The notes beneath the pieces were generated by a model. It was not told the origin of the DNA. It ran no database searches and worked only from the letters and a program-made list of their open reading frames with translations. Positions 1 to 12,000 of a stretch of DNA of 64,000 nt are shown piece after piece. The stretch lies in contig NC_088677.1 in assembly GCF_950023065.1 (NCBI RefSeq), positions 34,369,230-34,433,229 of the forward strand. The letters are read 5' to 3'. The DNA is from Planococcus citri. Taxonomy: Eukaryota; Arthropoda; Insecta; Hemiptera; Pseudococcidae. The position numbers and the translations under genes were made by a program. Position 1 is the stretch's first letter. Each line of letters opens with the position of its first letter.

Positions 1-23
1 AAATTGATGATTGAAAACGCGAA

Positions 24-3000
24 TCATCTGTATTTCGCGGATGGAATCTCTTTGTCAACAAATTCCCATTCTCCATCATCGGTAGTTTCTGATAAAGTCC
101 TTGTCTTTTTCTCTTCGGTTTTGAGCAAATCCAATACGTGCGTCTCATATTTCAGTAAACTTTTGGTAACGCTTGATACACCCCATAATTCTTCATTGCT
201 CGAAGCTGTCCCATAGATATTACATTGTAAGTGATTACTCAAGTAGGAAAATATTTAACGAAAACTAATTTTTTAAAGTCAATACATGATTCCATACCAG
301 CAATTAAGGAAAATATGCCTGGAATTTGTAACCAATAATCGCCAATGTAGTTCATTTGAGAAATGCCAAATCTACGAAAAACTGTTCCTTCTGAAGTTAA
401 TGCCCAAACCGCTGAAGACCTGAAATACAAGAATACAAGTCGTGTGTAAGTTTAGGTACGCAGGCACCTATTCAAAAAGGAAAAAATAATTGTAAGTAAA
501 TACATACGATATCACTAAATTAATCGCCTTGATGCCGGATACTTGAATCCACGCAGTTCCGAATAAATAATCAAAAAATATTCCTTGTCTGACGTATACA
601 TTATGTTTTTGATCCAACGCCCAAACCATATAACTATTAGGCCCAACAACCACCTATGAAATCAATTATTGCGTGAGACATGAATCATCTCATGAATTAT
701 TTATCTACACATGTAATAAGTTACATTGTACCTTGGTGAATTTCACATCACTCGAAGGAACATCTTTGATGTGCATCCAATCGGGATCGTGTAATTCTCC
801 TGTTATAGCTAATGGACTTCCGGCTGCGCAAAATACTTCACCTTTTGTATCAATAGCCCAAATCACGTCGAGCCCAGACGATAAATAATGAAATTTCATA
901 CTGAAATCTACGAAAGAATAATTTATAAGCAACCATGAAGAAATTAATTCTACAGTTGAAAAAAGAATGAGCTTACTATTGGCATCTTTAAAAATTATAG
1001 GCTTCCAAACTGAACCGAACTGATTTTCATCCTTTATCCCCACACGGGAGTAAATTTCTCCATTTTTTGTTAAAATCCAAAGTGATCCCAATGATGCGGA
1101 AAGACATATTATATCATCCGAGTTTGGAAGTTCGACAGCCTAGAATTAAATATACATTTTTTAAACACCAAAAACAGTTTTTTGAAATTTAAAATTGGTC
1201 TTAGGGACGTACTCGTATTTCTTTTTTCAATGGATGTAATAAAAATAGGTCATTATTAGTTGAAAGACACCACAATACAGTCAACTTTTCTAAAACTCCG
1301 GTTCCACTGATGAATTTCCACTTCAAATTAGAAGTGGACGAATCCATAAGAAACGGAACCCAACGATGACCTAAAACAAACAAAACAAAATTGCACAACG
1401 ATTACAAAAGTAGTCGCCTTATTTTCTCATTCTCGGGCAGCAAATAGGTACCTTCGATGGAAGTCTTGTTGACTTGCAGAATATTTTCCCCATGACGAAG
1501 TATCCAAATTGCTCTGTCACTCGAAGCCACTGAACTAGTCACTCTGTCTTTGGACCAGTGGACAAATTTACTAATCGGACTGGTCAAATTTGAGTTCTTT
1601 TGTTCGTTTGTATTACTAACAATCACCTAAAAACAGTAACAAACGCCAATTTGAAGACCACGGCTGCGATGACAGGTGATTTTTAAAATTTGTTATTTCA
1701 CAAACCTGCCACCAATCAGGCTCATTCGACGATAAGAAATTATCGGTAAAATGAATCTCATCATTATTGGTGATTATCCACCCCGTATTCTTGCATCCTA
1801 AAGCTAAATGAGAAATTTTCAAGTTTTCCGGATACGGTATATTTTTCCATTGGGCCGTAACGTAATCGAAATCCCTGGGAATATTTTTACAAAGAATTTT
1901 TCCTTTCTTAGTTAATCCCCAAACAATCTGAAACGAAGTTATAATGTTATAAAACATCGGTACGAGAATCCTATGTCTGCAATACCAGGAACTCGAATAC
2001 TTACATTTTCGTAGCAATAAATTTTAGACATTTTTTCGGGGCAAGGAACTTTATTCGATTTTTCGCTAAAAGGTTTTTCTGCAGTCAAATCGAACTGAAC
2101 ATGGATATTTCCATCGCTCAAATACCAAGCGGAATTTTCATTTACGGCAACACTTTCGACATTTCTGGCTATTGTTTTCCATCGGTCTGCGGAATTCAAG
2201 TAAATGAACGATACGCGTGAGTTAGATAAAGCATTTTTTTTTCAACTAATCTATGACATGTTTTACAAAACTAAATATGGAACAGTTTCATCATTATACT
2301 TACTAACTAAATCTGTCGAATAAGCATAAGCAACGCCTAGATCTATTTTCCATAAAATAGAACCATCAAGAGAAACCGACATTTTCACAGCTCTGTAATT
2401 TTGTATTTTCCAATTCAATTTTAAATCTTTTGTTTCTGAATAATAAACCGTCGATTTAGCACCACCGTAATAAATACCACTATTTGTAACACATATCCAT
2501 TTTGAAACATTTGGTAAATACCAAGAAGACCACGAATCCTCGTGTTCAGTTTGAACTGTAAAAGCGGAGGAAATTTTAGATAATTTATGTTAGACTGCAT
2601 TACATTAAAAGCGCCATTATGAGAATGTTAGAGTAAATCAATTACATGAAAATGTTAGTAAGAGGTTAGGAATAGCACCGTAAAAATGAGCAAATAGAAG
2701 TAAGAATAAAAATTAAATGACTAGAATTTTTTCCCAAGAATTACGTTCTAAAAAAATGTTTAAAAGTACAATTTCTGCTAACCCATATTACGATTGGAAT
2801 TTTCTGAAAAATACTCGGTTTGAATAGGATTTTCAAAAATCTCGTTGAAATACTGCTCAAGGACTTCTTTAGGATTCTCGTTGTCATGTTTATTTTCCGG
2901 TTGCGTATTTTCAATATTCGGGCATCCGCAATACAATTGATTTTTGCATAAATTTTCGTCTATATTATTCAATAGACCTTCCGGGGAAATAATATCGGAA

Positions 3001-5909
3001 TCATTGTTGGTTTCACTACTCGATACAGCATGCTCTTGAACAGGATCAGCACAGCTACTCGAATGGAAAGAACGGTTACCTGTAAGAGCAAAAATCTCAT
3101 TAAAAAGATCAACTCTCGAAGAATTTTGAGAATGTATTTCACATGTAATTGGCCTTACTTAAATTAGACATCGATTCTGAAACATAAGATGACTCCAATA
3201 ATTGTTTAAGTCTATTTTCTTTATATTCAACATCTTCCATTATGCAGCCAATATCTCTTAGGTCGGGTGCAATATCTTCAGGAATTTCTTTGGTAGGAGT
3301 AATAACTGAACTGGTAGGAGCAAAATTTTCCTTAAAAATACATAATTTCATATTACATTCATCCATTATCTCATTGATGATTCTGAATTGGAGTTAGTAT
3401 CTATATGAAATAACGTACTTGAGTAAATTCAAGCCCCGAATCGAAGTTATTTTTCAAATCGATAAATGAAATGTCACTATCACAGTCTTTCACATTTAAT
3501 TCTTTCATATCTGAAGTAACATCTCCAACTGGAACATAATTAATACAAAATCGAAATTTATAAATAACGCAATGACACAAAATTTACGAAGACAATTGAA
3601 AAAAAAATCAAAATACTTGAAGGTTCATTCAGCTCTAGTCTTTTCATTCCAGGAGAATGTTTCTGAAAAACATTAGAAAGTACAAAAAATGTAAAACGAG
3701 TGATTTTTCATTCACACATTTCCCACACAACACCACAAACATTTATTTACTTTTTTTCTACAAAAAACGATATCTCCATCAGGATTATTTCGCGAAGATT
3801 GGTCATCTCCATGATAATTTTGACTAGACGAAGAATACATTTCATCATCTATGCTTAAAATTAAAAGAGCATCTTCGGCTGGCGATATGGGTTCTACGTC
3901 GATTAATCCTTCGCTAAAAAATATACACTCGCATTTAATTTAAAAACTAAGATAATAAAAACTCGTAATGACTCGAGGTACTTACAGTGGTGCACCTTTC
4001 GAGATACTATTTAATACAGGTTTCATCATACTATTCGAAGCCTCTTCCCTGATTTTAGATACAATATCAAGTAACTTTTCACCGATCTGCGAATCTTTAT
4101 TCTCATAAAAACCTAAAACAATACACAAAAAAATAATTCAAAATTCAGATAAAATTACCTTCTTTTTGAACAGAATCGTACTATTTTTTAGTTGTGCGTA
4201 TTTATCTGGATAAGGAGCCAGTCGACGAATTTTACGATGATTTTCCAAAATGAATACTTCTTCTTTATTCACTGCCACGGAAATAACCTTCTTCAAAGTA
4301 TAGGCGCCACCTTCGACGGTATTATTTTCAATATTCAGTAATGCAAAGGCATTCAAACTATAAACTAATAAAAATTTATCTTTGTAACGTTTCAAAATAT
4401 TAAATTCGAATTCTGGTGCTTTAGTTAACGCGGGAGTTGAAATCGAGGAACTGGTAGACTGATGTACTGAATCACCAAGTTGAGTACTCTTCGTTTCGTT
4501 ATCTAGAAGATGACTACGACGCTCCTCCATTACTTCAATAGCAGAGTGATCTTTGGCCAACGCCTCCTGTTCATTCGAAATAAATATTAAAATGGCACTA
4601 CAAGAAATTTCAAACGAATAAAAAGACGAATAGTTACTTTAAACAGTAACGTCTTTTCGACATTTCCTTCCAAATCAGCTAACCAGATACGTTGCTTTGG
4701 TCGGGCGGAATATATCACAGGTTTCGAGGAAAAATTGGTACATATTATAGCACCCAGTTTGCATAAACTGAAATAAATTCAGCACTTGAAAAAATCATTC
4801 ACGTTAAATCATTAAAAATTTGAAATTATACGTTACTTTATACGATCTTTTTGTCCAACTTGTATCGTTTTACTATCGTTTCCTTGCTTATATATTATGC
4901 ACCGATACTCCGAGGCGATTAATAATATTTGCGGTTGGCAATAACTCAATTGAACAATAGGGAATTTTTCATTAAGTATTTCGGTAGACTTAATGATATT
5001 CTACGAAAGAAAAAATTAAATCGAAATGTAAGATTATTTGCGTTCACATTTCTGAAAATACGAATTATTTCATCTACCAAAGTGAAATCCATCTGTGTGT
5101 AAACAACTAGACCTCTTTCATCGCCAGAAAATAATTTTTGACCGTTTAAACTCCATTCTAAAAATGTTATTGGAGAAGAGTGAATATCGGATACAGTGAA
5201 ACGTTCAATCTGAAATCATATTGAAAAAATTTTCCAAAATAAGATTCAATAATAAATCAGCTGTTCTCAGGTCTTGCGAGGTAACCAAATTTCATATGTA
5301 AAGATATTGCGATAAAGTTGAATAAATAAATGCACAATGATGTTATACATATATGTGTATTGATTATAATTCAACGCACTTTGGACCAGGGTTATCTATT
5401 GATCAAACAGATAGCATGTATTTATTTATGACTAATGCATAAGCATATTTCATACCGATTTTTGAGACGATTTCCCGTTGTGAGTAGGCATGAAAAAAGA
5501 TTTCTCTTTGGGCACCACAAATATAGAAACTGTACCAAATTCATCTCCAGCAGCTACCATATAATCTACGCTGGATATTACGGACACGAAAGTGATTTTA
5601 GGTCCACATTTCTGTCAACATAAAAAAGTATTACACTAAATGTGTTTCGTCGCAAATTGTTAGTTATAGAGACGAATAGAATGGAAATGCAAAAATTACC
5701 TCAGGTCGAAGTCTTTCTACCTTATTGGTGCTTCTATTAGCCCAATACACGATTCCAATGTTCGTGCCAATTGCAATGTATTCGTCCACAGCATCTATGC
5801 AAGTATAGTGAACCTCAACGATAGTAAAACCTTTCCTTACACGGATTGGAATATCGCAAAGGCAGTAGTTGAAAGAAGGGAACTCTTGAAGATTAGTTAA
5901 TTCACCCAT
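24..5909 (-). CDS. TECPR2: TECPR2-like tectonin beta-propeller protein, complete, 22 exons
   Basis: Coding exons (high to low): 5909-5700, 5611-5456, 5209-5078, 5000-4837, 4767-4638, 4566-4182, 4112-3986, 3913-3751, 3662-3617, 3528-3419, 3330-3159, 3079-2783, 2555-2304, 2186-2005, 1927-1706, 1626-1452, 1370-1213, 1139-977, 907-732, 653-508, 419-298, 205-24. All phases join to give about 1289 residues (human TECPR2 about 1411). The N-terminal exons encode a WD40-type propeller shared with HPS5 (for example AAGDEFGTVSIFVVPKEK). A Ser/Asp/Glu-rich, probably disordered middle follows (exons 7-12). The C-terminal half has tectonin repeats such as IVWGLTKKGKILC and AVWALTSEGTVFRRFG. The protein ends EWEFVDKE..., where WEFV fits an LC3-interacting motif at the same place as in the human C-terminus. 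The family links autophagosomes to lysosomes and ER exit. The donor of exon 6 is the weakest call: a better-looking site at 4158 breaks the frame, so 4181 was used. HPS5 is excluded by the tectonin repeats. Confidence 0.9.
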
Positions 5910-6966
5910 AATGACGCTTCAACGCAGGATTAATCACCATTATATTAGGTCACGTAAAAATCAAATGAATGTGCATTATCGAACAATCTAATTAACACGT
6001 AAATTCAACACGCATCTCTAATACAATACTACTTATTCGTACAATTTCAAATTCAAAATTAAACGCACAAAGAGTTAAGCGAGATGAAAAACACGAGTTG
6101 TGTTATCATTTCTACGACGTTTTCTTATCAATTCACACACTACCTACAACAAAACAAATAATTAACGACAACTACTACAACACTTCTTCAATGAACTTCA
6201 ACTTCAAGCCTGCTAAGTGCTAGCACTTCAAAACGAAAACTTCATTTCAGTTATTTGTAAATTTTTCTGAACAAATGAGCGAATTTATTCAAAAATTGAT
6301 TTTTATTCTTTGATCTCCATAAAATAATAATCATGTAATGAACTTTCTATAAAAGGATAAAATATCGCTGGCCGACCAATCAATGGAATTTTTGCTTTGC
6401 ACAAAATCTCCCGTAAAATCACCAGGCAAAAATCGTACGAAATACCAGAAAACTAGCATCATTTTTCCCAGCTAAATGTAATCTTGATAAAATTCATTCT
6501 TTCTCTAAATACACGAAAAAATCATCAAGTCTCAATCTCAGCAATTCATCAATAAAAATAGAACTATATTTGGCGTAATCTTTTTAGTAAATTTTACAAT
6601 CGAAATCTACACATGCTTTACCAGTACTTTTAATAAATTGATACAAACTAATAAATAAATAATTAACTCAGAAATTCGTTCGGTAACATGGAAACTTTTG
6701 AGAACAGAGTCTGAAAGCTTAACGAATTGATGTGAAATAAATGCGAAGAAGTCTTCATTGACAGAAAAATGAAAAATTGGAAAACAAACAAGTACCTGAT
6801 TTAAAGTATCGAAAATAATAATTGAACTTAACGAAAGTAATAAAAACTTATGTTTAGATGAAATAAGAATACATCAATTAGAAAAATCATCGTGATCCAG
6901 TTAGCGATGCTGTGCTGTTGCGGAATTGTTTTTGAATGAACTTCAGTTGCAAAAATATTGAAAGAA
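5910..6966. other. Intergenic: TECPR2 5' side and HSBP1 3' side
   Basis: AT-rich, with no convincing exon. It must hold the TECPR2 5' UTR and promoter just above 5909 and the HSBP1 3' UTR below 6967. No TATA box or clear polyadenylation site could be assigned. Nothing else is visible. Confidence 0.5.
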
Positions 6967-7486
6967 TTACTTGTCCGGTGCTTCTACTCCAGCTTGTGTC
7001 ATTAAATCAGCTATATTTTTTTCTAAATCATCGATACGATTACCCATATCATCTAGTAATCATATCAGTCAAGAAAAATACTCTCTTCGAACTAAATCAC
7101 ATATTAATTGAATTAGACTATAATGTATTTATGTGAGATAAAAAGGATATTTCTCGTTAATATTTGATCTGACATTGTTTGGAATTTTTCTTGAATTTGT
7201 TGCAATAATGACTGGATCTGAAAAAGAAATGGTTGGAGTAAAATCAAGTGATAACATAGTTTAGTGTATAAGCTAATCAAAGTAGTTTAAAAAACGATAT
7301 CAGTTATAAACGAAATTCGATAATTCAAAGCATGAAAAATTGATTTGACGATGTCAAATTTGGAAAATAAGATGAAATTTTATTTACGTAATCAGTTAAT
7401 TCTTGTATATTTTTCGGATAACTATTTACACCCACAGCTAAATTGTCCTTATCATCGAGTTTCGGATCAACTTTGATTTCACTCAT
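6967..7486 (-). CDS. HSBP1: Heat shock factor-binding protein 1
   Basis: Three exons, 7486-7388, 7217-7151 and 7055-6967, give an 84-residue protein (human 76). The core reads IQELTDYIQSLLQQIQEKF, then TMSDQI, then DDMGNRIDDLEKNIADLMTQ, an almost complete match to the single-helix coiled coil of HSBP1. Hydrophobic heptads run through the whole core. The charged N-terminal extension (about 20 residues before the conserved NIQEL) is longer than in vertebrates. The family forms trimers/hexamers, binds the HSF1 trimerisation domain to damp the heat-shock response, and has been tied to WASH complex assembly. Intron 1 is an ordinary GT-AG intron. Intron 2 only restores the conserved TRIDDMGNR reading when spliced AT-AC. 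The gene is head-to-head with Snapin. Confidence 0.95.
7056..7150 (-). other. U12-type AT-AC intron inside HSBP1
   Basis: The intron is 95 nt. On the minus strand it begins ATATCCTTTTT, matching the minor-spliceosome donor ATATCCTTT. It ends ...TTTTCTTGACTGATATGATTAC, where TTCTTGAC matches the U12 branch site TTCCTTRAC, placed about a dozen nt before the terminal AC. Splicing here joins codons for ...ILTR and IDDMGNR in frame, as the family requires. No GT-AG choice in this interval gives the conserved protein. Confidence 0.93.
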
Positions 7487-7910
7487 GCTTGCGATGTGAA
7501 TTGAACGATGATTAAATAATTTAACACACTGACTAATTTAAAAAATTACGCGCAAATTATAAAATTTTAATAAAGACTTCAGACACAAGTTTAGTTTTAA
7601 AAAATTCTTCCTTTTCTTCCCAAAAAGTTGTTGTGAGGATTCTCCATCAATTTCCAAGATAAATAAAAAATCAGTGCCGGTGGATTGAAATATCAAAAAT
7701 TGTATCAACTTTTATTGGAAATTCAGAAATTTACACACTGAAAATTTGTGTTTTTTTCAAAACCGCGCATAAAATTTTCGTGATTTGATCCCAGCAAGAC
7801 AAAACATTGATAAAATATTTAAAAATGATAAGAAAATAGAAATAAAAAATTTTCATTGATCTTCCACTTTCTCTGACCTGAGGCTGAGTAATTTTTTTTA
7901 ATAAATAAAA
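7487..7910. promoter_or_regulatory. Shared divergent promoter region, HSBP1 / Snapin
   Basis: Only 424 bp separate the start codons of the two divergent genes, so both 5' UTRs and promoters must lie here unless there are distant non-coding exons. The stretch is AT-rich. I saw no clear TATA box, and no defined transcription factor site can be named with confidence. Confidence 0.6.
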
Positions 7911-8501
7911 ATGGGAGACAACAGCTCGAGTACCTCTTGTGACGATAAATCCGACTTCAATGAGAACCCTACGCGAGACGCTTTGGCTGATGGTTTGATG
8001 TCATTTCTCAAACCTAGAGTGGATAATTTATACAAAGTAGTCGATACTGCAAAGTAAGTTATTCTCACATATTTCGCTACCTCTCCTCAAAATATTATAT
8101 TCATCTTGATTCCGATTTTCAGAGAATCTCAGCTTAATTTAGCATCGCAACTGGAATCTACATTGAAAGATTTAGATCAAATTTTTCAAGGGGAAGATAA
8201 TAACGTACAGTTGCAAAAATCTGCCGAAACAATCGCAGAGATGAGACACCAAATTACAGTAATCGATAATGTGCTACAATCTGCTTCTGTAAGTTCCTGG
8301 TGATGTGCATTCATTATACCGTGGTTCTAATTTATTACTCGACGATTCAATAATATGCATTCAATTTACTTTGAATGAGCGGTGTTTTATGGAAAACTAT
8401 TTTTCCAGAGTCGATTGGATAACGTCGTTGGTAAAATGCAAGCTCTACAGAAGTCGAGGAAACCGCATTTCGATAATTTCACTGGCTCGGAAAAAAATTG
8501 A
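7911..8501 (+). CDS. SNAPIN: Snapin (BLOC-1 subunit 7 / SNARE-associated protein)
   Basis: Exons 7911-8053, 8123-8288 and 8409-8501 splice at GT-AG sites in phase to 133 residues (human 136). The N-terminus reads NPTRDALADGLMSFLKP, the hallmark of insect Snapin, and KESQLNLASQLESTL and ITVIDNVLQSA follow in the conserved coiled coil. Snapin is a subunit of BLOC-1 (lysosome-related organelle biogenesis) and BORC, and binds SNAP-25 in synaptic vesicle release. The first start codon is used because AAAATGGG directly precedes the conserved acidic N-terminus. Polyadenylation signals were not assigned. Confidence 0.92.
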
Positions 8502-9073
8502 TATGGAGGTCAATTCGATTGGAAACTCGCGCGTCATTATTCATGATATTGTGATAATTCGTAATTTAATTTAATACCTACTCCTTTTGTATTTATTTTA
8601 TTGTAACTTGTACATATCGTATTCCAATACATACTTAAACTTTTTAAAATATGCAATCTATTTCTCATTTGCTCTTCTAACCCATCAATTGATTCTCGTA
8701 TTTTTTCAAGCCGTTGGAGTACTAACTAATCGACTATGATGTTTTTTATCAACGTATTCTTGCATCATTGGTACTTTGATCAAAATCAATTTTGAAAATA
8801 ATCGAAAACTAGGTATAATCATTCAAACAAATATTGTATTGAAAAAATTTATCCATACAAATTGTCTACTTATTCTCATTTGGTTGTGTACAGACATTCA
8901 AATTATTCCTTAAAAAACAAAACGAAAAAAAAAATGATGAAAATACACGTTATTCATTTATTCAAAAAAATAAATAAATCGCATTTCAAAAATAAATTAT
9001 AAGTAAAAACAATTAAATGCAATAATTACAAGTTTGTGTACATAATTAAAAATGGTATTAAAAAAGGAATGGC
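8502..9073. other. Convergent 3' region between Snapin and eya
   Basis: AT-rich DNA that should contain the 3' UTRs of both convergent genes. TTTATT (AATAAA on the minus strand) occurs near 8590 and 8957, and AATAAA on the plus strand near 8970. Either could serve as a polyadenylation signal. No exon is visible. Confidence 0.5.
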
Positions 9074-12000
9074 TTATAGGAATCCCATATCAAGCGCGTT
9101 ATACAATGCAGCTAGATCATTGTGGCTTGAAATTCTCCAAAAAGGAAAAGTCATCTGCAAACAAACATACATCATCAATTCATACGTTTCAGAATGATCT
9201 GAGTTCCGAAATGATTTTCCATTACCTGTTTAGCAGCTGTTTCTTCATCTTGTCCGTCTCCAATGACTACGTAAGTGCACTTCCGACCAAATCTGGATAC
9301 AATCCTTTCAAAGCAACTTTCTTTTCCTGTAAATGATGAAAACATGTTAGAAACAATCATGATAGCATATTATTTAAATTTTTATATGCAAAAAAATGTA
9401 CAATCATAAGATCACTGTAAGTTAAATGAATTCCAGATGTCCTACTTCACACAAATCTATTGAGTTTTTATACGTTTTTCATCCATAACAATCTGCTCAC
9501 CATTCATTGTCAACTAACTATAGAAATACTTACCGATTTTGGTCGCAGAATATATATTTTCAATGTCAAATATGCCGCCTAAACCAAAAAGCAAAACCTT
9601 GGCCAAAGCAGGTATCAATTGTGTAGTAGTGACAAGAATGTTGATGTAACCAGATCTGAAAATAAAAGACGTTTCCTTGTTGATACATGAGAAAGTTTCT
9701 AGGTTAAAATCGATTCAAATGTGTCATACTTGGAATTGATTAAGGTCAGGCATTTTACCGCAAGAGCAAGCCAACTTTCAGTCATTACTTCCATTTCTTT
9801 TCTGACTTCTAACCATTCTTTGCTTTTATCTGATCCCAATAAACCTAATTTAAAGTGTGAGAAGAAATCGTTAACGTTTTGGAGAGCTGATGATTGGGAT
9901 AATTGTACGTAGTTGACTAAAATAAGAGCTAACCTCCAACATTATTTCTATAATTATTATAAGTTTCTCTAATTTTTCGATAACGAAAAGATAATTTTCG
10001 CATCCAGTCGACGCCACCACGGACACCTGCAGGTAAAGAAAAATTTCCTCCTGAAGCAGCCGCGTTAAGAGCTTGAAACCCATCAGTTCGGAAGTCGTAA
10101 TTTGTTAAATCTTGACCATTATCATCAGAGGATAAGTCATCAATGTGTACTTGATCACAATCCTGAACAAAATGCATAAATTAATTAATTTAAAAATAAA
10201 GGGCTAAAAATACCTTTGAGCATAAGGACAGAAAATACATGGAAGCATTACTAATTCTTCATAATAACTAAGTACAAAGATTTTGCGAGGAATACTAAAA
10301 GTACATACCTCAATATCATTGAAAAACAAGTGGTTATCAGCAAGATTAAATATCAACTCTTCCATTCGAAACCCCAGATGAATTGTGGACTGTGTATCCT
10401 ATATTAAAAAATGGAAAAATTAATAATTTCTCATCAAAATGATTGCAATTTTTTTTTCATCGAAAACAAAATGCAAATAAATTTTACTCTGCCATAACGA
10501 TCAGCAAATACGCCAGTTAGTAACGAGTGAAAAATAATTATCGTTTCATCTAAATCCCAAATAAATATTCTTTCCAAGTTAATTTCATTCGATGACCCGA
10601 AAGCACTAGGCAGAGATGCAGACGGTGAACTAGGGTCACTGGTAACTGAGGCAGAAGATGTCGATGACTTCCTTCCTTTGCCACGGCTTCGTCCTATAAA
10701 TTACAATCATTAATGAAATTCAATTCCTCAAATGAAGTCTAGGTTAATAAACTCCGTTTACCTTCGGAACTAGATTTTCTATTAGATTGTTCTGTTTTTC
10801 CAGGAGATACGGGATCTGACGCAATTGAACTATCTGTAGAAATTTTTGAACATTAGTGTAGGTAGCAAACATTAAGTTAAAATTGAATAATATTGAATTC
10901 TCATAAAATTATGGTACCTGATAATGGAGTGATGGCAGCTTGGTAAGGAGGTGGATTAGAACTGAGGTATGGCGAATAATTTTGAGATGCAGCAACAGCT
11001 GCGGCTGCGTAATAACTAGCGACAGCAGCTGCTTGACCAGTATAAGCACTAGGATAATTCCCATATTCCTAAGTAGAAACCAAACAATACATTTATGATA
11101 AAAAAAATTATCAAATCTCAAATTAAAATGAATAGGTATAAATGAAAAATTGTATTTTTCAGGTCTACTTATTGAAAAAATGAACCAATCTCAATAAACA
11201 ACGTACATCCTCAATTTTGATTTTTTTGATATCTCTATTCTTCTGCAAGTCATCACCATTTTCATCAGCAGACTGGTGTGAAAGATCATTTTTTCTCTTA
11301 TCTGTTACTTTCTCATTATTTAAATCTAATTCGGGTTCTTTTTTGATTTCGGAATTTGATTTTAAGATTTTATTCTCTTTCTGTTTTTCATTGTCACGAT
11401 GCAATTCGTTGGATGAACGTGCATCTTTAGTACTGTAATTTATAGCAGAGTCAGCAAAATTGTCAATCTCTGACATTTTATAGCATTTCTGTTACTTGAA
11501 AAGATTGGTTTTGTGACACGAAGAAATAATTTCAGCAAGATTAAATCATAGTAAGCATTACATTGAATGAATTAATAAAGCCATCATCACAAATCACAAA
11601 ATAGTTACATAAAACACACAAAAATTGGAGATTTCGTAAAATGTTAATTTGATAAGAGCAAAATTTTCTCAAAAGATTAAAGTTAATTTATCGAACGCAT
11701 GTGAATGAAACATTCGTTGAAAGCACTATATGTTTCTTACATTGTACCTCTTCTTCAAATTATTAATTAAAAATGAAATATTGAAAAAATTTTCTAATTT
11801 GGTTTTAAATTTTAAAAAAATGAAACTTTTACTTCATGAATAATACGAAAATTTTTTACACGAAACTGAAATTTTGATAAGCGCCAGGGATTTCCAGCCA
11901 GCCAATAGCTAAAAGCCAAAAGCCAATAGCTGATGCAAGCTAATGGTATTTAAGCCAATAGCCAAAAGCTGGCTTAATGAAAAATTGCCAGCCAATAGCT

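Noticed and set aside
4113..4158. GTAATT donor at 4158 for TECPR2 intron 6
   Set aside because: It is a better-looking donor but gives a 46-nt intron and puts the next exon out of frame; the 4181 donor restores frame.
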